Shown here: positions 51,202 through 52,652 of the stretch, piece by piece
How the letters are laid out: each line of letters opens with the position of its first letter
Position numbering within the stretch: position 1 is the first letter of the stretch
DNA from: Chthonomonadaceae bacterium
GTDB taxonomy: Bacteria; Armatimonadota; Chthonomonadetes; Chthonomonadales; Chthonomonadaceae
DNA: 52,652 nucleotides
Direction of reading: 5' to 3'
Assembly (NCBI GenBank): GCA_027450145.1
Contig: DAIDKH010000027.1
Coordinates: 1 to 52,652, forward strand
Program-made: the position numbers and the translations under genes
Notes under the pieces: model-generated
Database searches by the model: none
The model's input: only the letters and a program-made list of their open reading frames with translations
What the model was told of the DNA's origin: nothing

Positions 51202-52353
51202 CTAGTAGATGGCCTGTTCCGTCTCTTTATCGAACAAGTGCGATTTTTCCAAGTCGAGGATGACCCGAATACTGTCGCCGGTCTTCGCGGTGGAAGCACT
51301 GTCGATTATACCTATGAAGTTCGTATCCCCAGCCTTAAGGTACATGACTACGTCGCTTCCTAAAGGCTCAACCACATCCACATCAACAGCAATGGTATTT
51401 GTGTCTGTGGCGGCTATAAGCCCGGGTAACGTGCTGTCATAGATATCTTCTGGCCTAATTCCGAACAAGCAGGTTTTACCTACATGCGAGCGAGCAGCTT
51501 CAGCGCGCGAGGGAGGAAGGGTCACCTTAAAGCTGCCGCCATCAATGATGACATCCGAACCAATGCTTGTCACGTTTACGGTAAGGAAGTTCATAGCAGG
51601 GGAACCAATGAAACCTGCTACAAACAGATTGGCAGGATGATGATACAGGTTAAGCGGCGTATCACACTGCTGTATGATTCCATTGGACATTACGGCAATG
51701 CGATCGCCCATCGTCATGGCCTCTACCTGATCGTGGGTAACATAGACAGTAGTGATGCCGAGCCTTCGGTGCAATTTAATCAGCTCTGCGCGAGTCTGAA
51801 CACGCAGTTTCGCGTCCAGGTTGCTCAAGGGTTCATCCATCAGGAAGACCTTTGGCTCACGCACAATTGCACGGCCCAATGCGACACGCTGACGCTGACC
51901 ACCCGAAAGTTCCTTAGGTTTTCGCTGCAGAAGTGGGCGTAAGCCAAGCATTTCTGCTGCTTCCTGAACTCTGCGATCGATTTGTTCGTTTGTAAACGCA
52001 CGCTTTTGGTTCAGCAGCGGTACATTTGAGCCTGTAGGTACTTTCTTTAGCCGCAACCCAAAACTCATGTTCTCATAAACGCTCATGTGCGGATACAGTG
52101 CGTAGTTCTGGAACACCATGGCAATGTCACGGTCTGCGGGTGAAACATCATTTACCACGCGGTCGCCTATCCAGATCTCGCCACTCGTGGATTCCTCTAG
52201 TCCGGCAATCATTCTTAGCGCTGTTGTTTTGCCGCATCCAGATGGGCCAACGAGAACCATGAATTCCTTGTCTCGAATTTCAAGATTGATATTATTGACC
52301 GCATTGACCTTGTTAAAGGTCTTGCACAAACTTTTTAGGACCACACTGGCCAT
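51202..52353 (-). CDS. ugpC: Carbohydrate ABC transporter ATPase (UgpC/MsmK/MalK type)
   Basis: From ATG 52353 a 383-residue protein: Walker A GPSGCGKTT, signature LSGGQRQR, Walker B FLMDEPLSNLDAKLR, VYVTHDQVEAMTMGDRI, and a C-terminal TOBE/OB regulatory domain (FGIRPEDIYD, VVEPLGSDVVMYL). This is the shared ATPase of sugar or glycerol-phosphate importers; the permease and binding-protein genes are not here, so it may serve several systems. AGGAGAG lies 9 bases before ATG 52353; the frame extends to 52395. An insertion of about 10 residues (VPTGSNVPLLNQKRAF) precedes the signature. Promoter at 52414-52443. Confidence 0.94.
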   Translation of the reverse strand: MASVVLKSLCKTFNKVNAVNNINLEIRDKEFMVLVGPSGCGKTTALRMIAGLEESTSGEIWIGDRVVNDVSPADRDIAMVFQNYALYPHMSVYENMSFGLRLKKVPTGSNVPLLNQKRAFTNEQIDRRVQEAAEMLGLRPLLQRKPKELSGGQRQRVALGRAIVREPKVFLMDEPLSNLDAKLRVQTRAELIKLHRRLGITTVYVTHDQVEAMTMGDRIAVMSNGIIQQCDTPLNLYHHPANLFVAGFIGSPAMNFLTVNVTSIGSDVIIDGGSFKVTLPPSRAEAARSHVGKTCLFGIRPEDIYDSTLPGLIAATDTNTIAVDVDVVEPLGSDVVMYLKAGDTNFIGIIDSASTAKTGDSIRVILDLEKSHLFDKETEQAIY

Positions 52354-52413
52354 TGGCTGGCACTCTCCTGTACGACATACGCTTGGCTGCCGCATGTACT
52401 AAAGTATTAAGCC

Positions 52414-52443
52414 ATTATAGAAAAAGCTTGGTACATGTGTCAA
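52414..52443 (-). promoter_or_regulatory. Consensus sigma70 promoter of the ABC ATPase gene
   Basis: On the minus strand TTGACA (52438-52443) and TATAAT (52414-52419) are perfect and 18 bp apart. Immediately upstream of the -35 the 7-bp unit GAAGCTT is repeated in tandem, which could be an activator or repressor contact. The leader to ATG 52353 is about 55 bases. Confidence 0.8.
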
Positions 52444-52652
52444 GCTTCAAGCTTCAATTTGTTCCGCACGAGGCCATTTCAGCCAATGTAACCACGGTTA
52501 AGAAGCATTTAACATGCCAATAAGAACCTGCGTACAGGGTGAATGAGAGCACACCTGGGATTGTTCGCGCGTATTTGCCGTCAATACTGACCATGACCTT
52601 CTTCTGCGGTTATAATATAAAACCATTAATGGTACTGTTGTCTTAAGCTTTC
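52444..52652. other. Window end, possible promoter of a gene beyond the edge
   Basis: No gene was recognised. TTATAATATAA at about 52610-52620 looks like a -10 region reading towards the right edge; no clear -35 was seen. Confidence 0.35.

Overview
The window reads as a contiguous chromosome piece of a diderm, free-living bacterium. It carries TolC-type outer-membrane and membrane-fusion proteins, hopanoid-lipid genes, an H-X9-DG (DUF1559-type) prepilin-like protein, an ECF sigma/anti-sigma pair and an alpha-L-rhamnosidase. The DUF1559 prepilin, the many proteins seen here without a recognisable family, and the frequent TTG/GTG starts fit Armatimonadota or a neighbouring phylum (inference; no rRNA gene is present to settle it). 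No tRNA, rRNA, transposase, integrase or CRISPR array was seen.

Layout. 1-7.2 kb: a PfkB-family sugar kinase cut by the window edge, a degenerate GGDEF protein paired with a response regulator/HD-GYP c-di-GMP phosphodiesterase, an SDR oxidoreductase, a two-component pair (double-GAF histidine kinase plus receiver-only regulator) and three small proteins. 7.5-14.5 kb: a secreted Ig-like/copper-amine-oxidase-N-like protein facing a minus-strand group made of a signal-less Ig-type membrane protein, a one-blade WD40 mini-protein and a D-Ala-D-Ala carboxypeptidase fused through a membrane helix to a large helical-repeat domain. 15.0-23.9 kb: a cysteine-rich secreted protein whose leader starts in a (GGTTGGT)6 repeat, then an envelope locus. 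Six genes of that locus (17329-23919) are joined by short start/stop overlaps: a membrane micro-protein, a LolA-like(?) anchored protein (its paralogue lies just upstream), a DUF1573 protein, an O-antigen-ligase-like protein, a three-part protein (polytopic membrane domain, GT51 peptidoglycan glycosyltransferase, extensin-like peptidase domain) and a prepilin-like protein. This locus is the strongest candidate for an undescribed system.

24.1-31.7 kb: a D-2-hydroxyacid dehydrogenase, then a hopanoid block hpnH-hpnA-ispH-hpnG running directly into a TolC/membrane-fusion pair with no pump gene. 32-41.5 kb: ECF sigma with zinc-finger anti-sigma, GH78 rhamnosidase, a zinc-ribbon membrane protein that seems to need an AUA start, transaldolase, a possible small RNA between two terminators, two unrecognised small proteins, a rhomboid protease with a soluble tail, and a BlaI-type repressor. 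41.8-52.4 kb: housekeeping genes glnE, plsY, priA, tyrS on the plus strand; an M48 protease, a LolD-type ATPase and a UgpC/MsmK-type sugar ABC ATPase on the minus strand, the last behind a consensus TTGACA-18-TATAAT promoter.

All assignments were made by reading motifs; no database search was run.
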